Positions 43,790-55,175 of a stretch of 64,000 nucleotides of DNA are shown piece after piece. Location of the stretch: the NCBI RefSeq assembly GCF_050947875.1, contig NC_134568.1, positions 197,380,353 to 197,444,352 on the forward strand, given 5' to 3'. The translations under genes and the position numbers were made by a program. Positions within the stretch are counted from its first letter, which is position 1. Each line of letters opens with the position of its first letter. The DNA comes from Dermacentor variabilis (taxonomy: Eukaryota; Arthropoda; Arachnida; Ixodida; Ixodidae). Below the pieces are notes generated by a model that had not been told where the DNA came from, did no database searches, and saw only the letters and a program-made list of their open reading frames with translations.

Positions 43790-44041
43790 TGAGAAAATTG
43801 TAGACTAACATGAAAAACTCCCTGTACAGCTTTCTGTTGCTCAATACATGCTATATAAAAGTGTTTTTCAGTGCGTGAAAGAAGCCTGCCAATACATTCA
43901 AAGTGCCTCGTGTGGCCAGTCGCGCAGCAATTTTGCATGTATTTGCATGCTTCTTTCACGCTTGGAAAAACATTTATGTAGCACGTATCGAGCAACAGAA
44001 AGCCCTATCGGTAATTTTTCATGTCGCAGTGTAATTTTCTA
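43790..44041. repeat. Foldback (palindromic) repeat, about 250 bp
   Basis: The left half (43790-43915) and the reverse complement of the right half (43916-44041) share AGAAAATT, ACATGAAAAA, CTTTCTGTTGCTC and GCGTGAAAGAAGC in the same order. The whole unit could form a long imperfect hairpin with its centre near 43920. No gene is present. Confidence 0.78.
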
Positions 44042-44936
44042 ATTTGCACTTTTCAGCTAATTTTAATATTTTAGAAGTTGATTAATTAGTACTAAATACA
44101 TGATTAGGCAGAATGAAAGAAATTATCTGTGTACTCCAAGAAACGGCAACAACATTACCTTTGTTCTATCAAGCTACGTGGCATTTGCATATATTTTAAG
44201 TTTAGCTAAAATTACATGGTACATCCTGTATATAAACAAGCTGCTTTTGTGGTTGGCAGATGAGAATTTTTAAAACTGAGGTAATTGTACAATGTGAACA
44301 AATTGCTATAACTCGTGGAAATGTCTCCTTGAATGAGGCCCCATCTCCAGTTCTTTCTGTTTCACTATGCTATAGTATTTTGATACTTTTTTACTAGGTT
44401 TTCTGAGAATTGTTTGTCTTTAAAGCGAAGCTTTCCTTGCCTAAACCCCCCAAGGTCTGGCTTGGCTGCTGTTCCTGGGTCAGGCAGTTGCTGTCTCAGC
44501 CAATATATTTGTAGATATGTATACAAGCATTATATCTTCGCCGAATGTAAGCTCCAGCAAACAGGCATATAACCCTGTATGCCGCCCACTGTTATGCGCA
44601 ATAAAAAAAAATGATGTTAAAGCAGTGCACATAATGTTTACTCATAGATGTCTCTAAAGCACGCAGACCTCTTAATGGAATAGCACATTATATTCAACAG
44701 TTTCTTTGGGTATGTGCCATGGGGTATCTGCCACTTTGACAGCAAGAAGTATAGAATTTTTAAATGTAATATGTGTCGTACTTCTCTGTGCATACACTTG
44801 TCATCACCATCATTCCCTTTTAAGCACCATACATCGCCTTCGTCCTTATGACATTGCTGTGTAGTTGTTTGACACTGTGCATCTGCCAATTTGCTCTGTG
44901 CATTTCAGCATAGCTTGTGAATGGTGGGGTGCATAC
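44042..44936. other. Intronic DNA, no gene recognised
   Basis: About 0.9 kb. At 44430-44600 a TTAAAGCGAAGCTTTCCTTGCC block and AATAAAAAAAAATG look like repeat material, with no matching second end. Confidence 0.45.
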
Positions 44937-46202
44937 AGGGTCAATTATGAAAGTGATGCACATGATTTTATTTTGACACGTCTATCCATGACAGCGCTGT
45001 AAAACCAGTCGGGAAATGTGAGGGTTTTGCCCTGCGAACGCAGCCGGTCGCCAGTTTACTCCGAGCAGTGTGAGCGGATAACACGGCGCGATGGAACGTT
45101 CTCTTGAACAGCGATACGCTATCAAGTTTTGCATGAAGCTTGGAAAGAATGCAAGCAAAACATTCAAGAGGCTTTCAAGGACAACTGCATTTCAAGGTCA
45201 CAGTCCGCGAGGTGGCACAAGGTGTTTAAGGAGGTCCGGGAGGAGGTCGCTGACGAACTCCGTTCTGGACGCTCAACAACGACCAGAACTGACGAAAATG
45301 TGGACCGTGTGCATGAATTTTTTCGTTCCGACGGTCGATTGAGCATCCAGCAAATTGCTGACACCCTACACATGTCCACATTTGTGGTACATTGGATAGC
45401 AACCGAGGATCTGCAAATGCGCAAGGTCTGCACGAAGCTTGTGCTGAAAGTGTTGACAGAAGATTAGAAATAACTTCGAGTTTCGTGCTGTCAAGAATTG
45501 TTGGGTTCGATTCTAAATGAGCCGGACTTTCTTAACTCTGTTGTAACCGGAGACGAATCCTGGATGTTTGAGTGCGACCCTGAATCGAAAAGGCAGAGCA
45601 GCGAGTAGCACACAAAATCATCCCCCTGCTCCAAGAAAGCGGGAAGGAGAAAGTCTCGCATCAAAACGATGCTCATTGTCTTCTTTGACGACAGAAGAAT
45701 CTTCCATTTTTAGTTTGTACCGCAGGCAGAAACTGTCAACTCAGCCTTTTACTTGTAGGTGCTCAAGAGATTGAAACACCGGGTCGCACGCGTGAGGGCT
45801 CACATCAAACACATGGTCAAGCTCCACCATGACAATGCCCCCCAGCCACACATCCTTCATCATTACCAACTTCCTGGCCCCAAGCAACACCCCAGTGGTC
45901 CCCCGTCCCCCTTACAGTCCCGACTTGGCTCTGTGCAACTTTTTTTTGTTTCCCCAATGGAAGAGAGTGTTTAAAGGAAAGCATTGGGAGACCGTGGAAA
46001 ACATCCAAAAGCGTGTTACAGTGGTCTTGAGAGACATTCCCATCGAGGACTTTCAGGGCGCCTTCCAGGCGTGGCAGACACGTCTGCGCAAGTGTATTGA
46101 TGCAGGGGGAGAGTATTTTGAAGAATTTTAACGATTTGTACAGGTTTGGTCAATAATTCTATTTTTCCCAGAATATGTGCATTACTTTCATAATGGACCC
46201 TG
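44937..46202 (+). mobile_element. mariner element, 1266 bp
   Basis: The ends are CAGGGTCAATTATGAAAGTG and the reverse complement of a sequence reading CAGGGTCCATTATGAAAGTA, each flanked by TA. Length and structure are those of a complete mariner with a single transposase frame (45091-46131). The copy is full-length but its frame is decayed. It lies in the second ZC3H18 intron. Confidence 0.93.
45091..46131 (+). pseudogene. mariner transposase, frameshifted, third Asp lost
   Basis: It begins MERSLEQRYAIKFCMKLGKN and shifts frame near 45150 to the HTH region (RWHKVFKEVREEVADELRSG, RLSIQQIADTLHMS). Another break near 45465 follows. The DD34D core starts NSVVTGDESWMFECDPESKR. After further breaks comes LHHDNAPSHTSFI and then YSPDLALCNFFLFP, where mariner has aspartate before the F/Y-rich stretch and this copy has asparagine. 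It ends QTRLRKCIDAGGEYFEEF then stop. The protein would cut and paste the element at TA sites. The frameshifts and D-to-N change exclude activity. Confidence 0.9.
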
Positions 46203-46204
46203 TA

Positions 46205-46637
46205 AACATAAACTTTGCATGAGACTGCATATAGCATATGGTGAAAATAAATGCAATTATATAGTTGTATAATTGTAATGCAATTGTATAGTGTAATGCA
46301 ATCGCTAATAGCTAACTCCACTATTAACCCTATGCAATTTTCGGTGACCTGACTGTCAGGCACTGCCAGTCAAGCCCTCTGAGGCTTTGATAGGCCTTCT
46401 ATCTGTACTTTGTTTTCCTTTATGCACAATAAAGATTGTATTGTATTGTATGCATCACCATTAGTTGTGCAGCATTAATCACTTAACGTCAATTCCAACA
46501 TATGCATTAAATCTGTTCTTTTTTTTTTTTCCTGCACCTTCAAAATGGTGCGACAGTTTTCTCATAGTTACAAACTACTCATTTACAAGGTTGCGATTTG
46601 CTTAGGTTTTATTAACCTTCCCTCTCTGTATTTCCAG
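46205..46637. other. Intronic DNA before a ZC3H18 exon
   Basis: It contains TGTAT/TTGTAT simple repeats at 46240-46300 and 46430-46455. A polypyrimidine tract and TTTCCAG acceptor are at 46620-46637. Confidence 0.6.
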
Positions 46638-46698
46638 GCACTTCCATTGGCATTAGCGAAGAAGGAGGAGCCAGCTGTCAAGAACAATGGGGACAAAG
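46638..46698 (+). CDS. ZC3H18: ZC3H18-like gene, small 61-nt exon
   Basis: The acceptor TATTTCCAG and donor ACAAAG|GTAATG bound a 61-nt exon. It enters in phase 0, as required by the exon ending at 35176, and leaves in phase 1, as required by the exon at 56927. It encodes ALPLALAKKEEPAVKNNGDK, a Lys/Glu-rich linker. The two-sided phase match is the main support for so short an exon. It could be alternatively spliced, but skipping it would shift the frame. Confidence 0.72.
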
Positions 46699-48591
46699 GT
46701 AATGGAAATGCACTAAAATCTTGATGATACAATAGCACCCAATACAAATTTCAGGATGATACAAATTTCCCAATGATGATGATGACAATGAATTTTCCAA
46801 AAGTCCTGGCCCAAGTCCATTAGTTTACAACGTGCAAAATTTCTAATGCTGCGAACCTCGTTTCACGCCTTGGTGGATGATGCGAACAATCGAGCCGCCA
46901 CGCGCCGACGAGAAGTAAAACCCCTGAAACTTCATAAAGTAGCAGCACGCTTTGAAGAAGGCCATCTCCTCCTCTCATGCCCTTGCCGACGCCATATCGC
47001 TATTGGCCTACTGGCATCACACGGGACCTCACGCCGGCTTTGTTTGTTTGCAGTTGCACTCCACCACCATTTTTGCTTCAGAAGCACGACCGACTGGTGA
47101 GAAGTGCATGTTGGTGCCGTTGCACTTCCATGTGGGTTGTGTTTGTCGTTTGCGAAACACCCTGAACTAAGTTTTTTGGCAAGCGCGACGTCACTTCGGG
47201 GCATTTTCCATCGCAATGAGCTGCTGCGCCTTTAGATGTTCAGCGAAGGCAGAAAGCTCTTTGCGATACCATCCGGTAAGCGCAACAATTTAAAAAGTGA
47301 GATGTTGGTTTAACGGATTGGGAGGGAGAACTTCAGAGCGACATCTTTCACACGACCATGCGAAGTTGCGAGTCTCTTGTACTATAGTATATGTCGAGGC
47401 ATGTGTAATTTGCTGGTAGCCATAACATAGTGGATATGACACAGTTCACTGAGCATGTTGCCATGTATCAGCACGTTTACACACAATTCCTATGCAACGT
47501 GTACTTTGTTTATATAAGCACTACGAGGTCGTATTTTGTGCACTTAATTGTTATATATGCCAACCGGCTTGAATTCGCGGGTATGCGAGGCTGCATGCAA
47601 AAACCTGATTACAAAACTTTTAGATTCAACACAGTCCTTTTGACAAAATGTGAGGCTGGAGCGTGAAAACTCATCTTAGGAAAGCACCTCTCTGCTTTTG
47701 TGGTTGCTTACTAGCCATCTTTAGAGCGAATAGCTTAGTTTGGCCTCTTTCGTTCGTGTTCGTCATTGGCGATTGGCCGGTGGATTTGCTATTAAAGGCA
47801 CCAAAGAAAAGCGTGTGTGCTCTCCCGAAAACCAATTTTTGGGGGCGCATTCTTTGCCGAACGACAGCATTATAGGTCTTTGAGACTTGCGTCCTAATTA
47901 GCATTAGCTTTAAAGTATGTGAAGATTTAGATGCAGCAGGTGTAGCGCACGCAAAGAAAACGTGCAATGGCCTGCTCATTCGTGGGCTCATTTAGTCGTC
48001 ACTTGTTTAGTTGTTCGCTCGCTTTAACTGTTGGCTCGATCATGACTTCACTAAAGTCACATCCACAAATGTCATTTCAGACCGAGCACAACTGTCCTCA
48101 ATGCATGCACCTCTATATTACTGATGCTGCAACTCAGTTCACAACAACAAGTGCGTCACTTTGTGACAGGACGAGATAACGAACTGTCACTCGTGATCTG
48201 TCACTCACCTGAAAGACTAAAAATAATTTACTCGATGTAAGCTCACCATGCTCTTGTTTGAGCTTGAGTGAAGTGTGGTTACCACATTCCCGCTTCACCA
48301 ACAAATGTTAAAAGACTGATTTCATTTTCTATGTACGTAGAGTCCAGACTCGGTGATCAGCCGTATAGAAAAAGCTTGAAGGCCATCGTTATTCCTGCGT
48401 TAATCTGTCATTATTAATTGCCACAACTAAAAAAGCCATAATATAGCCCTATCATTCTATTTTTTTTTCGAAAACTGTATAAGCATGAGTGACAGCGAGG
48501 TTGTATTCTGGCAGACGCGATCGCACGCCGTTTCAACTATTTCTACAGCATCTCCCACAAAATGTTAGTGTGAATTTAATTTGATTAAATT
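46699..48591. other. Intronic DNA, no gene recognised
   Basis: About 1.9 kb. At 46730-46830 a CTTGATGATACAATAGCACC block parallels 25790-25900, probably a shared DNA-transposon end. Frames in 46846-48179 lack domains. Confidence 0.45.
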
Positions 48592-48816
48592 ATGGGGTTT
48601 TACGTGCCAAAACCATTTCCTGATTATGAGGCATGCCGTAGTGGAGAACTCTGGAAATTTCGACCACCTGGGGTTCTTTAACGTGCACTTAAATCTAAGC
48701 ACACGGGTGTTTTCGCATTTCGCCCCCATCGAAATGCGGCCGCCGTGGCCGGGATTCGATCCCGTGACCTCGTTCTCAGCAGCCCAACACCATAGCCACT
48801 GAGCGACCACGGTGGG
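48592..48816 (-). mobile_element. Ruka-like SINE with target duplication
   Basis: On the minus strand the tRNA-like head has GTGGCTATGGTGTTGG-type A-box sequence and an intact-looking B-box (GGGATCGAATCCC). The tail ends ACGTAAAACCCCAT. It is flanked by near-identical TGAATTTAATTTGATT (48571-48586) and TGAATTTAATTGATT (48817-48831), as for LINE-mediated insertion. It is the best preserved of the three copies. Confidence 0.88.
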
Positions 48817-48831
48817 TGAATTTAATTGATT

Positions 48832-49290
48832 GAATATGAAAATGGTAATGCCTATAGTACAAAAAAAGTATGCATGTCTTTAGTGCAAGAATATATACAG
48901 CAGGCATTCTTGGGGACGCTACGAGTAATATTAGTGCCAGCCAGCGTATAAATGCCCTCAGGTTTTCCAGCGGTGCATGGTGCCTTTATCAGTGCATGGT
49001 GACAGAATGAAAAGGAAGAAAATGAGAATGCTAATGATTCAACTCGGGGGAAACATAAGCGATGAACACTTCGTGTTTACGGCAGAAACAGCGTGGTCAC
49101 TGCGACCGGCGACACAAATATTATTTCTGCAGCTTCTGTTCGTGACATACTGATGCCCGTTAGAATAAAGTGATCCGTAATGTTGATTTTATTAAATACC
49201 GTCGTCACGGTCAAACGTACAGCACTAACGAGAGTTCCAATACAAGCCAAGTTCAGCTGTAGTGCATGACTGCCGATGGTGCACAGCGAA
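48832..49290. other. Intronic DNA, no gene recognised
   Basis: About 460 bp with no repeat or gene recognised. Confidence 0.5.
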
Positions 49291-49700
49291 CTGGCTCGGC
49301 CATGCTCGCATCGCAACTGGCGGCGCCGGAAGTATCAGCATACTTTCTTCTTAGTGTGAAACCATTGTGAGGAGAGGGTAAAACACCAACAGCGCTAACA
49401 GAACATGGCTGCTTACGAGCGTGGGTGGTTCCTTCAGAAGCGCCGTCAGCTACAGATTCGAAGTAACTGGAAAAGTGGTGAGTGATCGGTGGTGAGGCTG
49501 CTGGCAGCGCCAGGGCGTAGCCGCGACCACTCCTGTGTCCCTGAATGGCCACATTGCTGTGCCACAGGGAGATCGTCTGTGTGACAGGCAGAACTCGCCG
49601 TTTGTCAGCTAGACTGCCGTCGGCTGGCAGTTTGCGAAACTGCAAACGCCGTGCGGCAAGTTGCCATGTCACTAACGTGGATGCACCTTCAATCCCGGAG
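49291..49700. mobile_element. MITE F fragment
   Basis: Blocks such as TTCAGAAGCGCCGT, GCGACCACTCCT and GCGAAACTGCAAACGCCGTGC parallel 36590-36930 inside MITE F in the same order. The ends were not found. Confidence 0.6.
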
Positions 49701-49913
49701 CCGTAGCAACGATAAGTAGCTCCAACGAAATCAACATCACTCTGCTTACGAAAGAACTGCCTATATTTTCATCTGGAATATGCAGAAATGGAACAAGTGA
49801 TCACTTACGTGAATTCCGACTGCGTTTATATCTTCGTCATTCATAAATTGTTGAAATTAAATTCAAAAAATAAATTCCCTGTTAAATTGAAAGACACGCG
49901 CTAGGAAAAGAAA

Positions 49914-50570
49914 GCAAAACGAGGTGAAATTAGATGGTTGCGCGACCAAGAAATTCTCTATCTTCAATGGAAAGACCGACGCATAGTAAACATGATGAGC
50001 ACGATGCACACAGCCAACGAGACAGTCACCGCAAAAAAAAGACAAAGAAGTGGAAGTACCTGGACCCAAATTTCTATCCCAAAGCCTTTGCTAATTCACG
50101 ATTACAATTCTGGAATGCTTGGAGTGGACAAATCAGATCAGATGATTGGCTACTACAATGTACTGATGCGCAGTGTCCGCTAGTGGAAGACTCTCTTCTT
50201 CCACTGCAACAACATAGCATGCGTGAATAGTTTCATACTATTCCAAGAATATCGCAAATTACATCCAGACATCCCTGAGCTGGCCAGAAATGCTTCCTTT
50301 GACCATTTAGCTTTCAGGGAGGAACTGGTGCAACAGCTTCTTGATCTTGAAGGAGCCAAGCAAACTCGTGCTCCTCCACCACCACCTGCAAAGCCTCCAC
50401 TTCACAAGCCCCAAAAAGTGGAGAGACGCGAAAATTGTAAACTTTGCTATCGACAAACCAAGAATGAGGTCAAGACTACTGTTTTCCGCAGTGACTGCAA
50501 CGCACATTTGTGCTTCAATGCATCGCGGAACTGCTTCCTCGAGTGGCACCGAGAGGGTGCACAGAAGTGA
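49914..50570 (+). pseudogene. piggyBac (PGBD) transposase, C-terminal half
   Basis: It reads GEIRWLRDQEILYLQWKDRR, then VNMMSTMHTANETV. A frame change near 50080 leads to DYNSGMLGVDKSDQMIGYYN, where G-V-D-x-x-D holds the third catalytic aspartate of piggyBac enzymes. WKTLFFHCNNIACVNSFILFQEYRK follows in a new frame after a stop at 50186, written here as two parts (WKTLFFHCNN and SFILFQEYRK). The C-terminal cysteine-rich zinc domain is intact in outline: CKLCYRQTKNEVKTT, SDCNAHLCFNASRNCFLEWH. The stops and frameshift disable it. Confidence 0.88.
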
Positions 50571-50951
50571 GGGGTGAACAGTGGTGTGAGAAATCACACA
50601 CACAAAAAAAAATGTACATAAGCCTGCAAAGTTTTTTTGCCTCAAAATTGTCATAGAGGTATTTTAGCACATTTTGTATATCCTGGAATTTTTTTAGTGC
50701 TGCTTTTTACTTTCATATGCAACAATTTCCAACTTTTTTTTTTGTTTACTTGAAGAAAAAATTTGCATTTTGAGATTTTTTTTTCTGTTATGTTTACTAT
50801 TTAGTCATTTCGATTTTTCTACAATAAAAGTCCAATCACTTAGCTTCATTTTGATGCATGTTTTACCAAGATAGTGCAAAAATTTCATTGAATAAAAAAA
50901 TATTTTCAAGCATGTATCAGAATTGCCTTCTTTTGGGCGGTCCCGAAAGAG
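49914..50951 (+). mobile_element. piggyBac-like element P3, 5'-truncated
   Basis: The right end CGGTCCCGAAAGAG is followed by TTAA (50952-50955) and resembles the P1/P2 terminus (AAAGAGTTAA). The left part is missing. It encodes the C-terminal half of a PGBD transposase. The interior differs from P1/P2, which lack this region, so it may come from the autonomous relative or another family. Confidence 0.82.
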
Positions 50952-50955
50952 TTAA

Positions 50956-51413
50956 CCGAATATGCGCGCTTCCTCAGGGCGCTCTCGGTATCTCGATGCC
51001 AAAAGATTACGCGCTTCAGCTGCCGAAGAAGAGAAGCTTCAGCAAAGGGGAACCTCAGGAAGGAGGCAAAAATTTAACCACAAGGCCCCTTGTGGAAACA
51101 TTGTCCGTAGGCCGCAGCTTCTCCGGCAATGGCTGAACACACCACGTCCTGTAATAAAAAATGTTGAACCAAAATACAAATAATGCATTATCTATAAGCG
51201 CCAAGGGCAGGCAGAAGACGGCATCCAAAAATTAACGCCTCGATTTTCTTTTTACACCGTTGTTGGCGTTATAATTTTTTCGTATCACCGCCTAATCGGA
51301 ACGGCCAGAAAGTGCGCATAGTTTGTTGTGATAGTCGGGCGCGTGTCAGCTGAAACGCGTAATCTTTTGGCATGGAGATACCAAGAGCGCCCTGAGGAAG
51401 CACGCATATTCTG
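50956..51413. mobile_element. MITE H, 458 bp, TTAA-type, abutting P3
   Basis: Inverted ends of about 68 bp, e.g. GAATATGCGCGCTTCCTCAG at the left and GAATATGCGTGCTTCCTCAG at the right in reverse complement, continue through CCAAAAGATTACGCG. TTAA flanks at 50952-50955 and 51414-51417. The left TTAA is also the right flank of piggyBac P3. Confidence 0.88.
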
Positions 51414-51417
51414 TTAA

Positions 51418-52696
51418 ACAGCGGCCCTTTTCAACGTTGCCACTCGTGCAATGAAGGTCTGCATGTATATTAGGCCGCGCATGCTCCTGGGCACAGTGCG
51501 TCAGATCTCGCAAGTGCCGCACGGTGTCGCCCTGCAGAGCAAGGCCGTCTGCTCGCGCGCTCTACACAGACGTGGACACAGCTGTACATTTTGCATATTC
51601 ATCAAACGCAAAATGACACCCGTGTCTTCTGGTGAGTGTTTGTTGCTTGAGGTCCCACCAATCTGTTGACCAGGCCATCGACTAACTTTAGCAACAAAAG
51701 ACAGTTGAAGCACACAAAAAAAGTTTTTCCAGTGTCTGCGCAGAAACTAAGCAAACCCATCTGGGAATCGCAACCATTGGCATGTACAAACGAGCAAGTG
51801 AGCTGACTGCTGCGCCGGCTCTACCGACACCAGAGTTGGTAGCTCGTCCAAGCCCCAACCAACGCCATTATGGCTTTTCCGCAGCTCCGACATAGGCTGC
51901 GATGCTCGCTGCTCAGAACTTGATATATATCTGGTGTGAATAAACATTGATTCACGCCGAGTTAATTGTATCTGCCCTGACTAAAGCAATGAGGTTGTGC
52001 GAGGTTGGTGAAACCGAAACCTGTGCCGAGCGCGCCCTGGACTACATTGCGTGCGAATACAGTCATGTGCAGAAGCTCCGCCCCTGTAGCTTTCGCTTCA
52101 TAGCCAATAAAATTTTGCGAGTATAGTTCTCCCTTCTCGCGCTCGCTTTTGCTACTTTTATTTCTGCATGATGATCTACAGCGCTGCGCTATCTCAATCT
52201 CAGATCTGTCGTATTTGCATGATACCAAGAAGTCGGCTGTGTGTCAACGGAAAGCTGTGCTTGCGCGATCGGTACAATAGCACCTCCTCAAGCAGATTTT
52301 CTCCCTGATTTCGAAGACCACACTAAAGAAGTGCAATTTTCTCAAATTCTGCAGCGCATTCAATGTATTTTGCTATGAGATAAAGGGATGTGTTAGGATT
52401 GAGGGGCAAGAAATGCTAAAATCGAAAATTTTGGCATGCCCCCCCTTCCCCATTATTTTGCATGTTATTGTGATAGCAATTATATGAACACTCCAGGTGC
52501 ATTTCCACCGTTGGCGTCACGGTGATGTTCCATATAAAGTCCAAGTGCGATATCCTGGCTGTGGGTGTGAGTAAAAGCGTGCAAGGGCGAGCCGAAGATG
52601 GTGGCTCGATATCTCACGCGCAAGGAAGGAAGGTGGGGAGAAAGCACGCAAGGCACCGACGGGTGTTCTACTCCGCCGGTGGCTATGTATGGTGTG
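51418..52696. other. Intronic DNA, no gene recognised
   Basis: About 1.3 kb. A frame at 51451-51632 (MKVCMYIRPRMLLGTVRQIS) runs into a strong donor-like CTG|GTGAGTG. There is no partner exon or family, and it lies inside the ZC3H18 intron, so I do not call it a gene. An AATAAA-bearing block at 51930-51960 resembles an LTR end. Confidence 0.4.
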
Positions 52697-52909
52697 CAGG
52701 GTGTCTACCAACCAGGAAAACTGGGAATTCTCAAGGAATTTGAATACTCTGGAAATACTCAGGGAAAACTCAGGCAATTTGTGCTTCTATCAGGGAAAAT
52801 TAGCTGTAATTTTATTGAAAGGTAATGAAAGTCGTGTTAATGCTGGCTGCAGTAACAGATGAATCGCAACGAATCGTCGTTGACGCCATGTCATCGGCAC
52901 AAGGTATTG

Positions 52910-55175
52910 CCAGACTCGTTAACGACCGATTTTCCAGAAGCCCGATTTTTCGGACATGCCCGATAATTCGCGCGGCTTCATGGTCTGAAATGACATTAAT
53001 CAAAGCCACCACCGCACAACATTAGGCCTAGCTGCTTCTACGTTCGCTAGCTTCTTGTCATACGTTGCCGCATTTTTCGTTGAAAGAATTCGCCGCTGTC
53101 CGCAATGGCACTGACTCAGCCTTTGTGATCCTCACGATTGGTTTCGAAGCTCGCAAAGCACAGCGCATTGCGCAATGCCAGTATCCGGAAGTTAGCTTCG
53201 CCTCAGTAGAAAACTGTTACGCGGTGAAGCATAACAAGCGTAGGAAGGGGCAATTGTGACAGGACACAGAATGTATTCATTAATTATACACACGTGCACG
53301 CCCGTCTACTGTCGCAGCATGAGCACCGATATGCCTAATAAGTGTACTGGCAGGCCTTAAGAGCTTTTTCGGACGTGCCTGTGGCAATTTGAGCCCTTAA
53401 CTCTTTTGTTACCGCGAGAAAATGGTAGTTTCTTTATAGGTCTAGGAAAAAAATATTTACCACTACAAATAATATTCCAGCAGCATAGCATGTTGTGCAT
53501 AATGAAATTCTCTTTCCAAAAACATACGTTGCCAAACAAAAATTTTTTAGGTAAAACATGAAAATTCTAGAAAGCACAATTTTTGCTGCCAGTTAATAAA
53601 AACAATAAAAAAAAACTATATCTGCTAAGACATTAATGTCAAAGGAAATTCCAAATATACATTTCAAAGATAAATATCTGAGGAAAAGTGTCTGAAAAAA
53701 TAAATGCTCAATACACCGCCATTGATCGTATACAAAATAGAAACTAAGACCAGTTCATCGCTCATGGCATGCGGTGAAGCAGTTCCTGGATTTTGTGAAG
53801 CATAGGTGCACTCCGCATTTTCCCCGCACAATGTCTGGTATTTGTTCATCTCTGCCATCCTCGTAACACATTTTGCAGTTCCGTCTTTTTGGCATCTTTT
53901 GAGGATGGGGGGGGGGGGGTGCGATGAGAAGTCCAGGGAACGCACTTCACCAGTTCGTCTAGAGTCATGCACCTCTTTCAGGACCAATTGCTCTCAGCGT
54001 AGCTCGGCAACTACAAGATTATGCATTCAAGCATATCTGTTTGCATTTTTGCAGATTTTTTCTTTATCACTTCTGCAGAGAAAAAAAGAAACTGTCTTGC
54101 GCTGATTCGAAGTGCTGGGCTGAGATGTGCTACGGGTGGCCTTCTTGGTGTGAACGGAAGTTTCTTTGCTGCCAATGGCAGCAAATCATAATGAAGCGAA
54201 GTATGCACCCTGAAGATAATCAGGAGAGCTCTCATGTCTTGCAAGAAGATTGGCAGATAAGTGCGCACAAGGAAGGAGACCGCTCAAGGCCATAACGAAA
54301 ACTCGCCGGTGAACAATTGCGGATGTCCCATGCTGACTCAAAACATTGTCGCCGTCAGAGCTTGAATCTGCTTTGCTGTCATCTTCAGAATCATAACTCG
54401 AGTCCTCATTACTAAATTGAAGTGCGGGTGCAGCATAGTTTCAAGCCCGACGCTTTTCTCGCGACACAGCCGCGCAGGATGACGCCGTGCGAGCCACTTT
54501 CAATGACTGCGCAGTGACACTGGCAGCGCCCCTTGCCTGGATTTTATGAGAGGAGCGAAACCGATACTCTTCGAAACTAGTTGAAAATGCCAAGTCCACA
54601 TGCTAGACATGCGGTAGACCTTCAGAAATACTTTGGTGGAACAAAACGACTCAGACTCCAAACCAAAGCTCGCTAGTGAACAGCTGGCGTCATTTCCGGT
54701 TAATAGTCACCGCTCAGCACAGTCGAACGGCAAAGCCAGCGATATAATTTAATTCTTGACTTACTGGGTGTCATTTGATTACAAAATTTTGATGCTAGGG
54801 CAGTGCAATCGTGAGCGACAGGATTTTTTCTGAAGCGCGGCAGAAGGTGACGGCCACGCCTCTTTTCGCTACAACATATGCACATTTGTTCGCAAAAAGG
54901 TCCATCAAAAATCACATCACTGGAGCGTAAAAATTTTAACTGATTCTGAAAGTTCAGTGCCTGTACTAACCACTGGATGGCCTTACGTGGATAAAACGGC
55001 TCCAACATGTCGAAATCGGCGATCTAAAGTATTGATCACCGGGGATCAATTTTAATATGCGTGGTAATAAAAGAGTTAAAGACATGCATTCATTTTTTTT
55101 TTTTTTTTTCGGACTGCCCGCTTTTTAAAATGTTTTATCAGCCCCTCGGGAGCCCGAAAAATCAAACATTGACTG
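52910..55175 (+). mobile_element. Tigger D3 (within E2), split by P2
   Basis: The left end is eroded (CCAGACTCGTTAACGACC against CAGTCAACGACTGAC in D2). The right end reads AACATTGACTG then TA. The internal order (CTGTCCGCAATGGCACTGAC, ACACACGTGCACG) follows D2. The split at 53397 corresponds to position about 18238 in D2. Confidence 0.78.
53401..55075 (-). mobile_element. piggyBac-like element P2, 1675 bp
   Basis: TTAA on both sides (53397-53400, 55076-55079). The ends are CTCTTTTGTTACCGCGAG and the reverse complement of CTCTTTTATTACCACGC. It is the antisense counterpart of P1, with the acidic N-terminal remnant at 54330-54440 and the cysteine-rich remnant at 53770-53990, both read on the minus strand. 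A 13-G run lies at 53907-53919. It shares the internal deletion with P1. Confidence 0.9.

Noticed and set aside
51451..51632. Possible first exon with a strong GTGAGTG donor
   Set aside because: No partner exon, no family match, adjacent to a MITE and inside another gene's intron.
54806..55008. Separate gene in the 54.7-55.0 kb minus frame
   Set aside because: It lies within piggyBac P2 and aligns with the non-coding part of P1.
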